From Streptomyces hygroscopicus subsp. hygroscopicus (GTDB taxonomy: Bacteria > Actinomycetota > Actinomycetes > Streptomycetales > Streptomycetaceae), in the NCBI RefSeq assembly GCF_030269125.1, contig NZ_BSSM01000016.1:1-64000 (forward strand): 64,000 nucleotides of DNA, written 5' to 3'. Made by a program: the position numbers and the translations under genes. Of this stretch, positions 10,538-19,891 are shown piece by piece (the first letter of the stretch is position 1; the number at the start of each line of letters is the position of its first letter). The notes beneath the pieces were generated by a model. That model had not been told where the DNA came from and ran no database searches. It saw only the letters and a list, made by a program, of their open reading frames with translations.

Positions 10538-11527
10538 TCATGCCGAGTCCCCGGGCAGGTCCGCCGCCGAGTCCTCCGGGGCGAGATCCGGGCGCAGCCG
10601 CAGCCAGGACGGCTGGCGCAGCATCCCGGACCGGGTGCGGGTGCTGTAGCCGACCTCGCCGACCAGCCGGGGCAGCACCCAGCGGGCGCCCGGGACGCGG
10701 GGCGCCGGCACGAAGGGGCACCGCTCGCTCGCCATGTCCGCGAGCAGGTCCGCCAGCCGGGTACGCTCCGCCTCGCTCCAGCCGGTGCCCACCCCGCCGA
10801 CGTACCGCAGCCGGCCGTCCGCGTCCCGCTGGCCCACCAGCACCGCGCCCGGCAGCCCGGTCAGCCGCCCCTTGCCGGGCAGCCAGCCGCCCACGATCAC
10901 GTCCTCGGCGCGCGTGTTGCGGATCTTGATCCAGGCGCGGGAGCGCACCCCGGGCTCGTACACCGAGTCCAGCCGCTTGCACACCAGGCCCTCCAGACCG
11001 TGCTCCCGGGTCGCCGCGAGTGCCTGGGCGCCGTGCCCGGTCACCGCGCCCGGCGTCGACCAGTACGGCCCGGACAGGCCCAGCTCCGTCAGCCGGGCCC
11101 GGCGCCGTGCGTACGGCTGCCGCAGCTGCGGCTCCACCAGGAACGGCACGTCGAAGAGCACCAGATGCACCGGCACCCGCGCGGCCCGGCGCGCGGCCCG
11201 AGCGGGAGCGTGGGCGAGTCCCATCCGGCTCTGCAGCAACTGGAAGTCGGCCCGGCCGTCCGCGTCCAGGGCCAGCACCTCGCCGTCGAGGATCGCGGGC
11301 GTGTCGCCGAGCACGCCGCCGAGCGGTGCCAGTTCCGGATACGCCCCGGTGATCACCTCGCCCGAGCGGGCGCGCAGGACCAGGGTGCCGTCCCCGGGCA
11401 GGTAGACCATCACCCGCTGCCCGTCCTGCTTGGTCTCGTACGCCCAGCGCGCGTCCTGTGCGGCGGGCGGCAGCGAGCCGGGGGTGGCGAGCATGGGCGC
11501 GATCAACGGCAGGGCTACGGCGGTCAC
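10538..11527 (-). CDS. ATP-dependent DNA ligase
   Basis: A 329-residue enzyme. The adenylation motif I is YETKQDGQRV with catalytic K33; later motifs include ILDGEVLALD, GLEGLVCKR and AWIKIRN, followed by an OB-fold (VIVGGWLPGKG). It has no polymerase or phosphoesterase domain, so it corresponds to the free-standing LigC/LigD-ligase type used in repair and end-joining. It probably shares a transcript with hemC 18 bases downstream. A free-standing LigD-type phosphoesterase gene lies at 17361-17969. Confidence 0.93.
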   Translation of the reverse strand: MTAVALPLIAPMLATPGSLPPAAQDARWAYETKQDGQRVMVYLPGDGTLVLRARSGEVITGAYPELAPLGGVLGDTPAILDGEVLALDADGRADFQLLQSRMGLAHAPARAARRAARVPVHLVLFDVPFLVEPQLRQPYARRRARLTELGLSGPYWSTPGAVTGHGAQALAATREHGLEGLVCKRLDSVYEPGVRSRAWIKIRNTRAEDVIVGGWLPGKGRLTGLPGAVLVGQRDADGRLRYVGGVGTGWSEAERTRLADLLADMASERCPFVPAPRVPGARWVLPRLVGEVGYSTRTRSGMLRQPSWLRLRPDLAPEDSAADLPGDSA

Positions 11528-11610
11528 GGCTGGAGATGTCGACCGCCGGCCGCCCGCTCACGCGCCTTCGGCCGCCGGTTCCCCTGAACGGGCTGCCCCC
11601 GGTCGCCCCC

Positions 11611-12390
11611 TCAGCCCCGGTCGCCCGGCGGCCTGCCCGCGTCCAGCCCGGTGCACGCCACCTTCCCGCCCATCTCCGCGCACGCCTCCACACCCCGGGG
11701 TGAACCCACGGGGAGCATCGGGCTGTTGACGCTGGTCACATCGTCGGCCGGATAGCTCGCGGAGAGGATGGCGTCGCCCGCGCGGACCGACACCTCCCGG
11801 GCCCGGGGGCTGCGCATCCGCACCTCCGACCAGGCGGTGCCGCAGGACGGTGAGTAGCGCAGCCGTACGGCATAGGCCGGATCCGTGACCGTGCTCCTGG
11901 TCTGCGCGTCCCGGGCGCACGCGGAGGTGTCGGGCAACTCGCCCTGGCAGGACGTGCCGTGACAGCGCGGCACCTCGCTCATGGGCCGGGTCGCCGGCGC
12001 GGATCCCGGGCGCCCGGACAGCGCCACGGCGGCGGCGACCGCGGTGGCCGCGCCGAACAGCGCGAGCGCCGACACCGGGAGCCATGGCGGCGGCCAGGAA
12101 GAGCGCCGGGCCTCGGCGTGCGCCACGGACGGGTCCGGGGGAGCGGGACCGTCGGCCGCCTCCCACAGCGCCAGTACGGCGGTGGGGTCGGCGTCGGCCA
12201 GTCGGCACAGGGCCTCCACCGCGGGCCGCGGTGGCCGTTTGCCGCCCGAGAGATAGCGGTGCCAGGCGGACTTGCTGTACGGGGTGCGCGCGGCCAGCGC
12301 CGCCAGGCTCAGCCCCGTACGGTCCTTCAGCTCGCGCAGTCTCACCACCAGCGACTCGTCCGGCGCGATCGATCCTTGGGGGTGCCGCAT
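11611..12390 (-). CDS. Membrane-anchored XRE-family regulator with DUF2690 domain
   Basis: A 259-residue protein. ATG 12390 has GAGGGA 6 bases upstream and is preferred over ATG 12411, which has the purines directly abutting. Residues ~12-75 form an XRE helix-turn-helix (LVVRLRELKDRTGLSLAALA). A single membrane segment lies at ~105-123 (WLPVSALALFGAATAVAAAV). The outside part has the DUF2690 pattern with cysteines (RCHGTSCQG, SCGTAWSEVRM). The topology suggests a cytoplasmic DNA-binding head linked to an extracellular sensor. Ligand and targets are unknown. Confidence 0.88.
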   Translation of the reverse strand: MRHPQGSIAPDESLVVRLRELKDRTGLSLAALAARTPYSKSAWHRYLSGGKRPPRPAVEALCRLADADPTAVLALWEAADGPAPPDPSVAHAEARRSSWPPPWLPVSALALFGAATAVAAAVALSGRPGSAPATRPMSEVPRCHGTSCQGELPDTSACARDAQTRSTVTDPAYAVRLRYSPSCGTAWSEVRMRSPRAREVSVRAGDAILSASYPADDVTSVNSPMLPVGSPRGVEACAEMGGKVACTGLDAGRPPGDRG

Positions 12391-12577
12391 CGTGCGTCCC
12401 TCGACTCCCATTCCCCTATGGGCGGTTCGCCCCTGTTGCCGGAATGGCTTCCCTGTCGGACGGGGGCTGCAACACCGGACGAGGTATGGGCCGGGTCAAG
12501 CACCCGCGTGCCGAAGGCCTGTTCGGGACGCGGCTCCCGGACAGGCCCTCGGCGGTCGGCGGTGCGGCGGACGACCG

Positions 12578-12961
12578 TCAGCACCAGGGGACGGACCGCT
12601 TGGTGGTCACGTAGTGGGCGGAGACGTAGCCCTCGTGGTGCGGGAGCCGGTACCAGACGCGGTTGCCGTGCACCCGGGAGCCGTAGGTCTTGCAGCTGAC
12701 CGAGACGAGCCCGCGGGTGTTCCGGTGGCCGACCACCCGGTAGCCGGTGCCCGGACCGGAGCGGACGTTGAGCCGGACGTGACGGGTGACGACCCGGCCG
12801 GTGAGGTAGGAGTGCGTGCGGACGGGGTGCCGCGGTGCGGAGACGGCTGCCGCCGGGTGCGCGGGGGCGGCGCTCGCCGCGGCGGCACCGGCCGTCACGG
12901 GCAGCAGCGCGAGCACCGCGGCGGCGGCCGGGAGAAGGGTCTTGAGGGCCCGTCGGATCAT
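12578..12961 (-). CDS. Secreted SH3-like (SH3b) domain protein
   Basis: A 127-residue protein with a Sec signal peptide (MIRRALKTLLPAAAAVLALL, Ala-rich cleavage region to ~31). The mature part has one bacterial SH3 domain (LNVRSGPGTGYRVVGH, later VWYRL and GYVSAHYV) and ends VPWC. ATG 12961 is preceded by GGAGG. Such small SH3 proteins are exported and may bind the cell wall. No catalytic domain is attached. Confidence 0.9.
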   Translation of the reverse strand: MIRRALKTLLPAAAAVLALLPVTAGAAAASAAPAHPAAAVSAPRHPVRTHSYLTGRVVTRHVRLNVRSGPGTGYRVVGHRNTRGLVSVSCKTYGSRVHGNRVWYRLPHHEGYVSAHYVTTKRSVPWC

Positions 12962-13222
12962 GGAAACCTCCGGCTGTCGATCTCGTGACCACGAACCGTG
13001 ATCACCTTGCCCAGCCTTGCCGTGACCGGCCCCCACCATGCCGTTTCCGCGTCCCCTGGGACGGCGTGGGACGTCCCGCGGGACGGGCGCCGGGAGTCTT
13101 CGCCGCCTGGTCCGGCGGGGCGCGGCGGACCGTCGCGGCGTGCCGGAGCGGCTCGGACCGTGCCGTTCGCGCCGCCGGGACGGAAAAGGCCGGGCCGCGC
13201 GAGGTCTGCGTAGACTTGGGGC

Positions 13223-13747
13223 ATGCCCGCGCCCCCGCCGTCCGGCCGGCCCGCGGCCTCCCCGGAGGTCGCCGAGATCGAGCGCGCCCTCACCCGTATC
13301 ACCTATCTCGGCACCCGCACCCGGCACCACGACCGGCTGCGGGCCCTCGCCGACGTGCCGCTGGACCGGGCCGCCGTGGCGCTGCTGCGGCAGATCGCCG
13401 ACTGCGAGCCGATGCGGCTCGGCGAGGTGGCGCACCGCCTCGGTGTGGAGGCCTCGCACGTGACCCGTACCGTGCAGCAGCTCCAGCGGGCGGGGTACGT
13501 CACCCGGGTGCCCGACCCCGACGACCGGCGTGCCCAGCGGATCCGGCTCACCGACGCCGGCCGGCTGGCCGTCGCCCGGATCCGGGAGGCCGGTGCCGGG
13601 GAGATGCAGCTCGCCCTCGCCGACTGGCGGCCCGAGGAGCTGCGGCAGCTGGCCGTGCTCTTCCACCGGATGGTCGACGACTTCCTCGCGTACTCCGCCG
13701 AGGTGGAGGCGGCGCCGGAGGCGAGGGAAGCCGTCGGGGAGGGCTGA
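13223..13747 (+). CDS. MarR-family transcriptional regulator
   Basis: A 174-residue winged-helix protein: HTH MRLGEVAHRLGVEASHVTRT (~71-90) and wing DPDDRRAQRIRLTDAG. A TAGACT hexamer at 13211-13216 lies 7 bases before the ATG with no ribosome binding site between, so the mRNA is probably leaderless. It is upstream of a peroxiredoxin gene (198 bases away), making peroxide or redox response one possibility, though nothing in the protein shows it. Confidence 0.92.
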   Translation: MPAPPPSGRPAASPEVAEIERALTRITYLGTRTRHHDRLRALADVPLDRAAVALLRQIADCEPMRLGEVAHRLGVEASHVTRTVQQLQRAGYVTRVPDPDDRRAQRIRLTDAGRLAVARIREAGAGEMQLALADWRPEELRQLAVLFHRMVDDFLAYSAEVEAAPEAREAVGEG

Positions 13748-13840
13748 GCCCCCGGGACGGCGTGGAGAAGTCGTGCGAAGGGTCCGCCCGGCGGTCTACC
13801 GTCCAGTAATATCCGGCGGCAGGCCATCCGAGGAGGAACC

Positions 13841-13948
13841 GTGCCCTGCTCCGAACACCCGCTCCCGCCGCCCGCCGACCCCGGGGCCGCCCCGCGCCGG
13901 TCCGCTCCGGCCGTCCTCGACGCCGCGGTCACGGAGGCCCGGTCATGA
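13841..13948 (+). CDS. Small ORF (35 aa) coupled to peroxiredoxin
   Basis: GTG 13841 is preceded by a near-ideal GAGGAGGAA. The 35-residue Pro/Ala-rich product (MPCSEHPLPPPADPGAAPRR...) ends at TGA 13946-13948, overlapping the peroxiredoxin ATG at 13945 by four bases. Either it is a real small protein or its translation delivers ribosomes to the next start, whose own ribosome binding site is modest. I recognise no family. The early cysteine is noteworthy beside a thiol peroxidase but proves nothing. Confidence 0.5.
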   Translation: MPCSEHPLPPPADPGAAPRRSAPAVLDAAVTEARS

Positions 13949-14412
13949 GCGGACGCGTCAAGGTCGGCGACAAGGCCGAGGACTTCGCCCTGCCCGACGA
14001 GACCGGCACCGTGCGCCGCCTCGGCGAACTGCTCGCCGACGGGCCCGTGGTCCTCTTCTTCTACCCCGCCGCCCTCACCCCGGGCTGCACCGCCGAGGCC
14101 TGCCACTTCCGCGATCTCGCCGCCGAGTTCGCCGCCCTGGGCGCCCGGCCCGTCGGCATCAGCGGTGACGACGTCGACAAGCAGCGGGAGTTCGCCGGGC
14201 GGCACACCCTCGGCATGCCGCTGCTGTCCGACGCGGACGGGGTGGTCCGCGAGCGGTTCGGGGTCAGGCGCGGCTTCACCCTCGCCCCCACCAGGCGCGT
14301 CACCTTCGTCATCGCCGAGGACCGCACCGTCGTGGAGATCGTCCGCAGCGAACTGCGCATGAGCACCCACGCCGACAAGGCCCTCGCCGCCCTGCGCGCC
14401 CACCGGGGCTGA
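13945..14412 (+). CDS. Thioredoxin-dependent peroxiredoxin, BCP/PrxQ type
   Basis: A 155-residue cytoplasmic thiol peroxidase reducing H2O2 and organic peroxides. VVLFFYPAALTPGCTAEACH holds peroxidatic C48 and resolving C53 five residues on, the atypical 2-Cys PrxQ arrangement; other family blocks are VGISGDDVDKQREFA and LLSDADGVVRERFGV. Full length for the family. Translation is likely coupled to the 35-codon ORF upstream. Confidence 0.95.
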   Translation: MSGRVKVGDKAEDFALPDETGTVRRLGELLADGPVVLFFYPAALTPGCTAEACHFRDLAAEFAALGARPVGISGDDVDKQREFAGRHTLGMPLLSDADGVVRERFGVRRGFTLAPTRRVTFVIAEDRTVVEIVRSELRMSTHADKALAALRAHRG

Positions 14413-14468
14413 CCGCGGTCGCGGCTCCGCGCTTGAGGAGCTACGACAATCGGATCATCCTGGGGTTT

Positions 14469-16891
14469 ATGGACCGTGTCGCCGCCGTGGCGGTCATCGA
14501 CACTCAGGGCAGGGTGACTGGGTGGAGCGAAGGCGCGCGGCTGCTCACGGGCCACCCGGCCGAGGAGGTCGTGGGCCGTCCCGCCGCGGATCTGCTCGCA
14601 GGGGAACCGCCGGTCGAGGCGCGTACCGCGGGGGCCGAGGCGTGGTACGGCACCGTCACCCTGCGCCACCGCGACGGCCACCGCTTCGACCTGGCCGTCA
14701 CCGTCTGCCCCGTCGACCGCGGCGACGGACGGTCCGCGGGCTACGCCGTCACGGCCGAACCACCCGGCACCGCACTCGCCGCACAAGCCTTCGAACAGGC
14801 GTCCATGTCGATGTCCGTCTTCGACCTCCAGCAGCGCTACCTGCGCGTGAACGACGCCGCCTGCAAGGTCCTCGGCGTCCCCGAGGTCGCGCTGACCGGC
14901 CGGTTCTTCCCGGACACCGTGGCCGACATCGAGGAGAACCGGGGCTTTCTCCGCCATCTCCGCGAGGTCGCCGAGACCGGCACGCCCGTGCGCTACGAGA
15001 ACTTCGCGGTCGCCCCCGCGCTGGACCGGGAGCATTTCTGGAGCCTGGAGATGTGGCCGCTGCACGACGCCTCCGGCACCCGGACGGCGGTCGCCATCGC
15101 CGCCTACGACAGCACCGGGCAGTACTGGGCCAGACGCCGGCTCGCCCTGCTCAACGAGGCGGCCACCCACATCGGCACCACGCTGGACGTGGTGCGCACC
15201 GCCCAGGAACTGATCGAGGTCCTGGTTCCGCACTACGCCGACTTCGCGAGCGTCGACCTGCTCGACTGGGTGCTCGGCGCGGACGAGCCGCCGATGCTCC
15301 CCGCGGACGACGTCGAGCTGCACCGCGTCGCCTGCAAGTCCACCGGACCGATCGCCCCCGGCGTGGCCGTGCGAGTCGGCGAGACGCAGATCTACCGGCC
15401 GCCCGCCCCACCCGCCCTCGCGCTGCGCGAGGGTCGCGCGGTGCTCGCCCACGCCGGCGAGCCGGGCTTCCGGGCCTGGCTCGCGGACCGCGACGAGCAC
15501 GCGCCCGAGGGCCGGCCCTTCCGGAAGGGCGTCCACTCCATGATCGCCGCACCGCTGCGTGCCCGCGGCACCACGCTGGGCGTCGTGGTGTGCGTCCGGC
15601 TCGCCCATCCGGAGGACTACGGCCCCGACGACGCCGTCTTCACCGAGGAGCTGGCCAGCCGCGCCGCCGTCTGCATCGACAACGCCCGCCGCTTCGCCCG
15701 CGAACGCACCACCGCACTCGCCCTCCAGCACAGCCTGCTGCCGAGCGGGCCGCCCGGACAGGTCGCGCTCGACGTGGCCCACCGCTATCTGCCGTGCCGC
15801 TCGCAGGCCGGCATCGGCGGCGACTGGTTCGACGTCATCCCGCTCTCCGGCGGCCGGGTCGGCCTGGTCGTGGGCGACGTGGTGGGCCACGGCATCAGCT
15901 CCTCGGCCACCATGGGCCGGTTGCGCACCGCCGTGCGCACGCTCGCCGAGTCGACCTGCCGCCCGACGAACTCCTGACCCACCTCGACGACCTGGTGACC
16001 CACCTGGCCGCCGAGAACGGTCGCGAGGAGGTCGCGGAGTTCGGTGCCACCTGCGTGTACGCCGTCTACGATCCCGTCTCGCGCCGGCTCGCGCTCGCCT
16101 CCGCCGGCCACCCCGCCCCGCTTCTCGTCCTGCCCGGCGAACAGGCCGAGTTCGTGCCCGTGACCGCCGGGCAGCCCCTCGGCATCGGCGGACTGCCGTT
16201 CGAGGCGACGGAGTTGGACCTGCCCGAGGGCTCCGTCGTGGCGCTCTTCACCGACGGCCTGGTCGCGCACCGCGACGGCGACGGGGGCGCCGACGACGAA
16301 CTCCGCCGCGCCGTCGGGGCATCGGCCGACTCCCTCGACGCCCTCGCCGACGGGGTCCTGAAGTCCGTACTGCCCGACCAGCCCGGCGACGACGTGGCCC
16401 TCCTGCTGGTGCGCACCCGCGCCCTCGGCGCCGACCGGGTCGCCACCTGGGAGGTGCCGGCCCATCCCGCCCAGGTGGCCGTGGTCCGGCAGGCGGCCGG
16501 CCGGCAACTGGCCGCCTGGGGGCTGGAGGAGACCGCCTTTGTCACCGAACTGGTCGTCAGTGAACTCGTCACCAACGCCATCCGCTACGGCGAACCCCCC
16601 ATCCAGCTCAGGCTGATCCGTGACCGCGCCCTCATCTGCGAGGTCTCCGACGGCAGTTCCACCTCCCCCCACCTGCGCCGGGCACAGGTGTACGACGAGG
16701 GCGGCCGGGGGCTGCTGCTGGTCGCGCAGCTCACCCAGCGCTGGGGGAGCAGGCAGACGGCCGCGGGCAAGACGGGCAAGACCATCTGGGCCGAACAGCC
16801 GCTCCCCGACGCCCGGGAGGCCGCCTACTGGAAGGAACAGCCCGGGTTCGCGGCGTCCTCGGAGAACGGGGAGCCGTGCGGCAGCACGTAG
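14469..16891 (+). pseudogene. PAS-PAS-GAF-PP2C(SpoIIE)-HATPase phosphatase, interrupted by a one-base deletion
   Basis: Reading from ATG 14469 gives two PAS domains (~1-105, ~115-230), a GAF domain (~245-405) and the start of a SpoIIE PP2C domain (GGDWFDVIPL, GDVVGHGISS), then TGA at 15975-15977. Shifting frame at 15950/15951 restores the rest: LPPDELLTHLDDLVTHLAAE, TDGLVAHRDG, then an HATPase_c kinase-like domain (VSELVTNAIRYGEPP) ending at 16891. A single missing base between GAG and TCGACCTG explains it. Intact members dephosphorylate anti-sigma-factor antagonists and have built-in anti-sigma kinase domains. The downstream half shows no further decay, so this is either a recent mutation or a sequence error. 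The 3' end overlaps the convergent cupin gene by 67 bases. Confidence 0.85.
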
Positions 16892-17262
16892 AGCACGTCG
16901 AGTACGACCGGGGTGTCACCGAGATTGCGCCCTATGTGCACGTTCCCCGGTCCGGCCGGCTCCTGGATCCGCCGGCCCGCGGCGTACACCCCGTCGGAGG
17001 CGCAGGAGGAGTCGAAGTGGCTCAGCGCGCCCTGCCGCACCACGCCGTACAGCGGTCCGTCGTGGAAGTGCCAGCCGGTGCTCTGGCCGGGCGGGATCGT
17101 TATCTCCCGCAGGGTGTAGTCGGTGCCCCCGACGGTCCGCTCGGTGATCGTGCGGGCCGTCACCCCCGGACCCGGCGGAGTCGCCCCGGCGGTCCCGCAG
17201 GTCAGTACGGTGGCGGCGGTCACGGCGCCGATCAGGGCGGCGCCGCGCAGTGTTGTGCGCAT
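16825..17262 (-). CDS. Secreted cupin-domain protein
   Basis: A 145-residue protein with a signal peptide (MRTTLRGAALIGAVTAATVL, cleavage near ATA/ATP ~27) and one small beta-barrel cupin (ITIPPGQSTGWHFHDGPLYG, then NVHIGRNLGDTPVVLDVLYV). HFHDG supplies likely metal ligands, but the second His motif is weak. ATG 17262 is preceded by GGAGG. Its 3' end overlaps the frameshifted phosphatase gene. Function unknown; exported single-domain cupins of this kind are widespread. Confidence 0.87.
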   Translation of the reverse strand: MRTTLRGAALIGAVTAATVLTCGTAGATPPGPGVTARTITERTVGGTDYTLREITIPPGQSTGWHFHDGPLYGVVRQGALSHFDSSCASDGVYAAGRRIQEPAGPGNVHIGRNLGDTPVVLDVLYVLPHGSPFSEDAANPGCSFQ

Positions 17263-17360
17263 TCGGATGCCTCCAAGGCAGCGAAGGATGTCGGCGCGAA
17301 CATAGACGCCCCGCGGGCCCGTCGGGGCCGGAATCGGGGAACACCGGGGAATGAGGACGG

Positions 17361-17969
17361 TCACCGTTCGATGCCGTCCGCCGCGACCTGGGCGAGGGTG
17401 CGCCCGGTGCGCACCGAGCGCGCCCGCCGGGGATCGGGGGCGCCGTGCCCGGCCTTCCCCGCCGGGCCCTTGCGCACCAGCAGCCAGGCGTCCTCGCCGT
17501 CCCGGCCGCGGAAGCGGGTCAGGGCGTACTCGCCGTGCAGCTTGGTGCCGTGCAGCCGGAACGTGGCGTGGCCGCGCTCCAGCGACTCGGCGAAGTCCAC
17601 CGGCCGCCCCTGCCGGTCATGGCTCAGCGGCTCGTACGTCCCCCGGTCCCACACGATCACCGTGCCGCCGCCGTACTCGCCCTTCGGGATCACGCCCTCG
17701 AAGTCCTCGTACGCCAGCGGATGGTCCTCCGTGGGCACGGCGAGCCGCTTGTCGCCGGGGTCGCCGGACGGGCCCCTCGGCACCGACCAGGACTTCAGGA
17801 CGTCGTCCACCTGGAGCCGGAAGTCGAAGTGCATCCGGCGCGCGTCGTGGATCTGCACCACGAAACGCGGGCGCCCGCCGCCCTCGGCCGACCGCCCGCC
17901 CGAGGGCTCCCGGGTCCGCTCGAAGTCACGCTTGCCGCGGTACGTCCGCAGCCGGTCCTCTTCCGCCAC
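17361..17969 (-). CDS. Stand-alone LigD-type 3'-phosphoesterase (DNA polymerase ligase N-terminal domain)
   Basis: A 202-residue protein. FVVQIHDARRMHFDFRLQVD and PTEDHPLAYEDFEGVIPKGE carry the His/Asp/Arg residues of the LigD phosphoesterase domain, which trims 3'-ribonucleotides and 3'-phosphates at breaks. GTG 17969 follows GGAAGGAG. In many actinobacteria this domain is fused to ligase and polymerase; here it is alone. It could act with the free-standing ligase at 10538-11527. Role in end-joining is inferred from family knowledge. Confidence 0.93.
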   Translation of the reverse strand: MAEEDRLRTYRGKRDFERTREPSGGRSAEGGGRPRFVVQIHDARRMHFDFRLQVDDVLKSWSVPRGPSGDPGDKRLAVPTEDHPLAYEDFEGVIPKGEYGGGTVIVWDRGTYEPLSHDRQGRPVDFAESLERGHATFRLHGTKLHGEYALTRFRGRDGEDAWLLVRKGPAGKAGHGAPDPRRARSVRTGRTLAQVAADGIER

Positions 17970-18028
17970 GTGCGGCTCCTTCCGTGCGTCCGCCTCACGT
18001 GGCCCGGGTACCCCCTCGCGCGCGGGTC

Positions 18029-18859
18029 TCAGAACTCCTCGTGCGTCTCCGGGTCCCCGCCGAGCCTGCGCGGGGCGTGCCGGGCGATCGCGGCCATCTG
18101 GTCCGAGTCCAGCGCGAAGCCGAAGACGTCCAGGTTGGTGCGCTGCCGCTCGGGGTCGGCGGACTTGGGGATGGGCAGCGCGCCCAGCTGGACGTGCCAG
18201 CGCAGCAGCACCTGCCCGGGGGTCACACCGTGCTCGGCGGCGATCCGGGTGACCTCAGGGTCGGCCAGCAGATGGCCGCCCCGGCCCAGCGGGCTCCAGC
18301 TCTCGGTGAGGATTCCCCGGTCCGCGTGGAAGGCGCGCAGCTCCTCCTGCGGGAACAGCGGGTGCAGTTCGATCTGGTTGACCGACGGCAGCACCCCGGT
18401 CTCCTTCTCCAGGCGCACGATGTGCTCGGGCGTGAAGTTCGAGACGCCGATCGAGCGGACCAGTCCGTCCTCCCGGAGCCTGATCATCGCCTTCCAGGAG
18501 TCGACGTACCTGCCGACCCGGGGGTTGGGCCAGTGGATCAGGTACAGGTCCACGTACTCCAGGCCCAGCCGCCGCCGGGACTCCTCGAAGGAGGCCAGGG
18601 TCTCCTCGTAGCCGTGGTGGCGGCCCGGCAGCTTGGTCGTCACCACCAGGTGCTCGCGGGGCACCCCGGCGTCCGCGAGGGCACGGCCCACACCGGTCTC
18701 GTTGCGGTAGTTCGTGGCGGTGTCCACCAGCCGGTAGCCGAGGCCGAGGGCGCCGCGCACGGCGCGCTCGGCCGCCGCGTCGTCCAGCGGCCAGGTACCG
18801 AGGCCCATGGCGGGGATCGTCGTGCCGTCGTTGAGCGTGTGCACCGGTACGCGGTTCAT
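18029..18859 (-). CDS. Aldo/keto reductase
   Basis: A 276-residue NADPH-dependent oxidoreductase. The catalytic tetrad is visible: D46 and Y51 (RLVDTATNYRNE), K76 (VVTTKL) and H109 (YLIHWPNP); IPKSADPERQRTNLDVFGF is the cofactor-binding end. ATG 18859 has AAGG upstream and is preferred over an in-frame start at 18901. Length is normal for AKR5-like enzymes. Substrate unknown. It lies 59 bases upstream of the LigD-type gene, on the same strand. Confidence 0.94.
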   Translation of the reverse strand: MNRVPVHTLNDGTTIPAMGLGTWPLDDAAAERAVRGALGLGYRLVDTATNYRNETGVGRALADAGVPREHLVVTTKLPGRHHGYEETLASFEESRRRLGLEYVDLYLIHWPNPRVGRYVDSWKAMIRLREDGLVRSIGVSNFTPEHIVRLEKETGVLPSVNQIELHPLFPQEELRAFHADRGILTESWSPLGRGGHLLADPEVTRIAAEHGVTPGQVLLRWHVQLGALPIPKSADPERQRTNLDVFGFALDSDQMAAIARHAPRRLGGDPETHEEF

Positions 18860-19052
18860 GCGGGGACCTTCCGCTCGACAGTGTCGTGCCTCCAGCCTCA
18901 TGGATAGGGTGAGTGGTGATCAACCGGGCGGGCGCGACGAAGCCGGCGGACGGCACGGGCCGCCCCGGGCCGGTACGGCCGAGCAGCGGAGCGCGCGCAC
19001 GACGACGGACAGGGTCGCGGCGAAGCGGCAGGAGCGGGCCGCGGGCGTGGAC

Positions 19053-19891
19053 ATGCGGGCCGGGGACGTGGAGGTGCGGCCGGTCGCCGGGCACATCGGC
19101 GCTGCCGACCTCGCCGGTCCCCTCGACGACGCCGCGGTGGACCTGATCCTGCGGCCGTGCCGCGCTGGAAGGCGGTGTTCTTCCGGGAGCAGCGCCTGGA
19201 CCACGCCGGCCACGTCGCCTTCGCGCGCCGCTTCGGCGAACCCGTCGTCGTCGGCCGCCGCGGCGGCGCCTCGCCCCCGGACTTCCCCGAGGTGGAGACC
19301 ACGGCGGACCGGCTGGAACCGGGCGGCCGGTACGGGATGGACCACGAGCAATGGCTCGCGCGCCGCCGGCCCACCCTGTCGCGCGGCTTGCACTGCGATC
19401 ACGGCGCCCGCGTCGACCCGCCGGCCGCGACGATCCTGCGCGCCGAGTCCGTCCCGCCCGGCGGCGACACCACCTGGGCCGACCTGGCCGCCGCCTACGC
19501 CGGCCTCTCGGCCCCCGTGCGCGCCTTCGTGGACGGCCTGCGGGCCGAGCACCGGCTCGGCGTCGGCTACCAGCCCCCGGCCCGGCGACGACGCGTACCT
19601 GCGCCACCTCCTGGACCACCAGGCGGCCTCCGTGCACCCCCTCGTCCGGGGGACCCAGGGACCGGGGAGCGGGTGCTGTTCGTCAACGGCTACTACGTCG
19701 AGCAGATCACCGGCGTCTCCCGCCCGGAGTACACGGTCCGCTTCCGCTGGGAACCGGGCAGCGTCGCCTTCTGGGACAACCGGGCCACCGTTCATCTGGC
19801 CCCCGGCGACCACACGCACGTCGGCGCGCCCGGGATCATGCACCGGGCGATGCCGCACGGCGAGGTGCCGGTCGTCCGCACCGACCGACGG
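19053..19891 (+). pseudogene. TauD/TfdA-family dioxygenase, disrupted by three frameshifts
   Basis: Homology to Fe(II)/2-oxoglutarate dioxygenases moves between frames. It begins in one frame (VRPVAGHIGAADLAGPLDDA), loses a base near 19150, continues as WKAVFFREQRLDHAGHVAFA to LGVGYQP, gains a C in the C-run 19574-19578 (then DDAYLRHLLDHQAASVHPLV), and loses a base near 19650 before ERVLFVNGYYVEQITGVSRP and VAFWDNRATVHLAPGDH. HxD (HCD) and the distal His remain, but a segment before RPEYTVRFRW looks deleted and no proper stop precedes the convergent LLM gene. It once probably oxidised a sulfonate, herbicide-like or taurine-like substrate. No start is certain. Confidence 0.82.
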
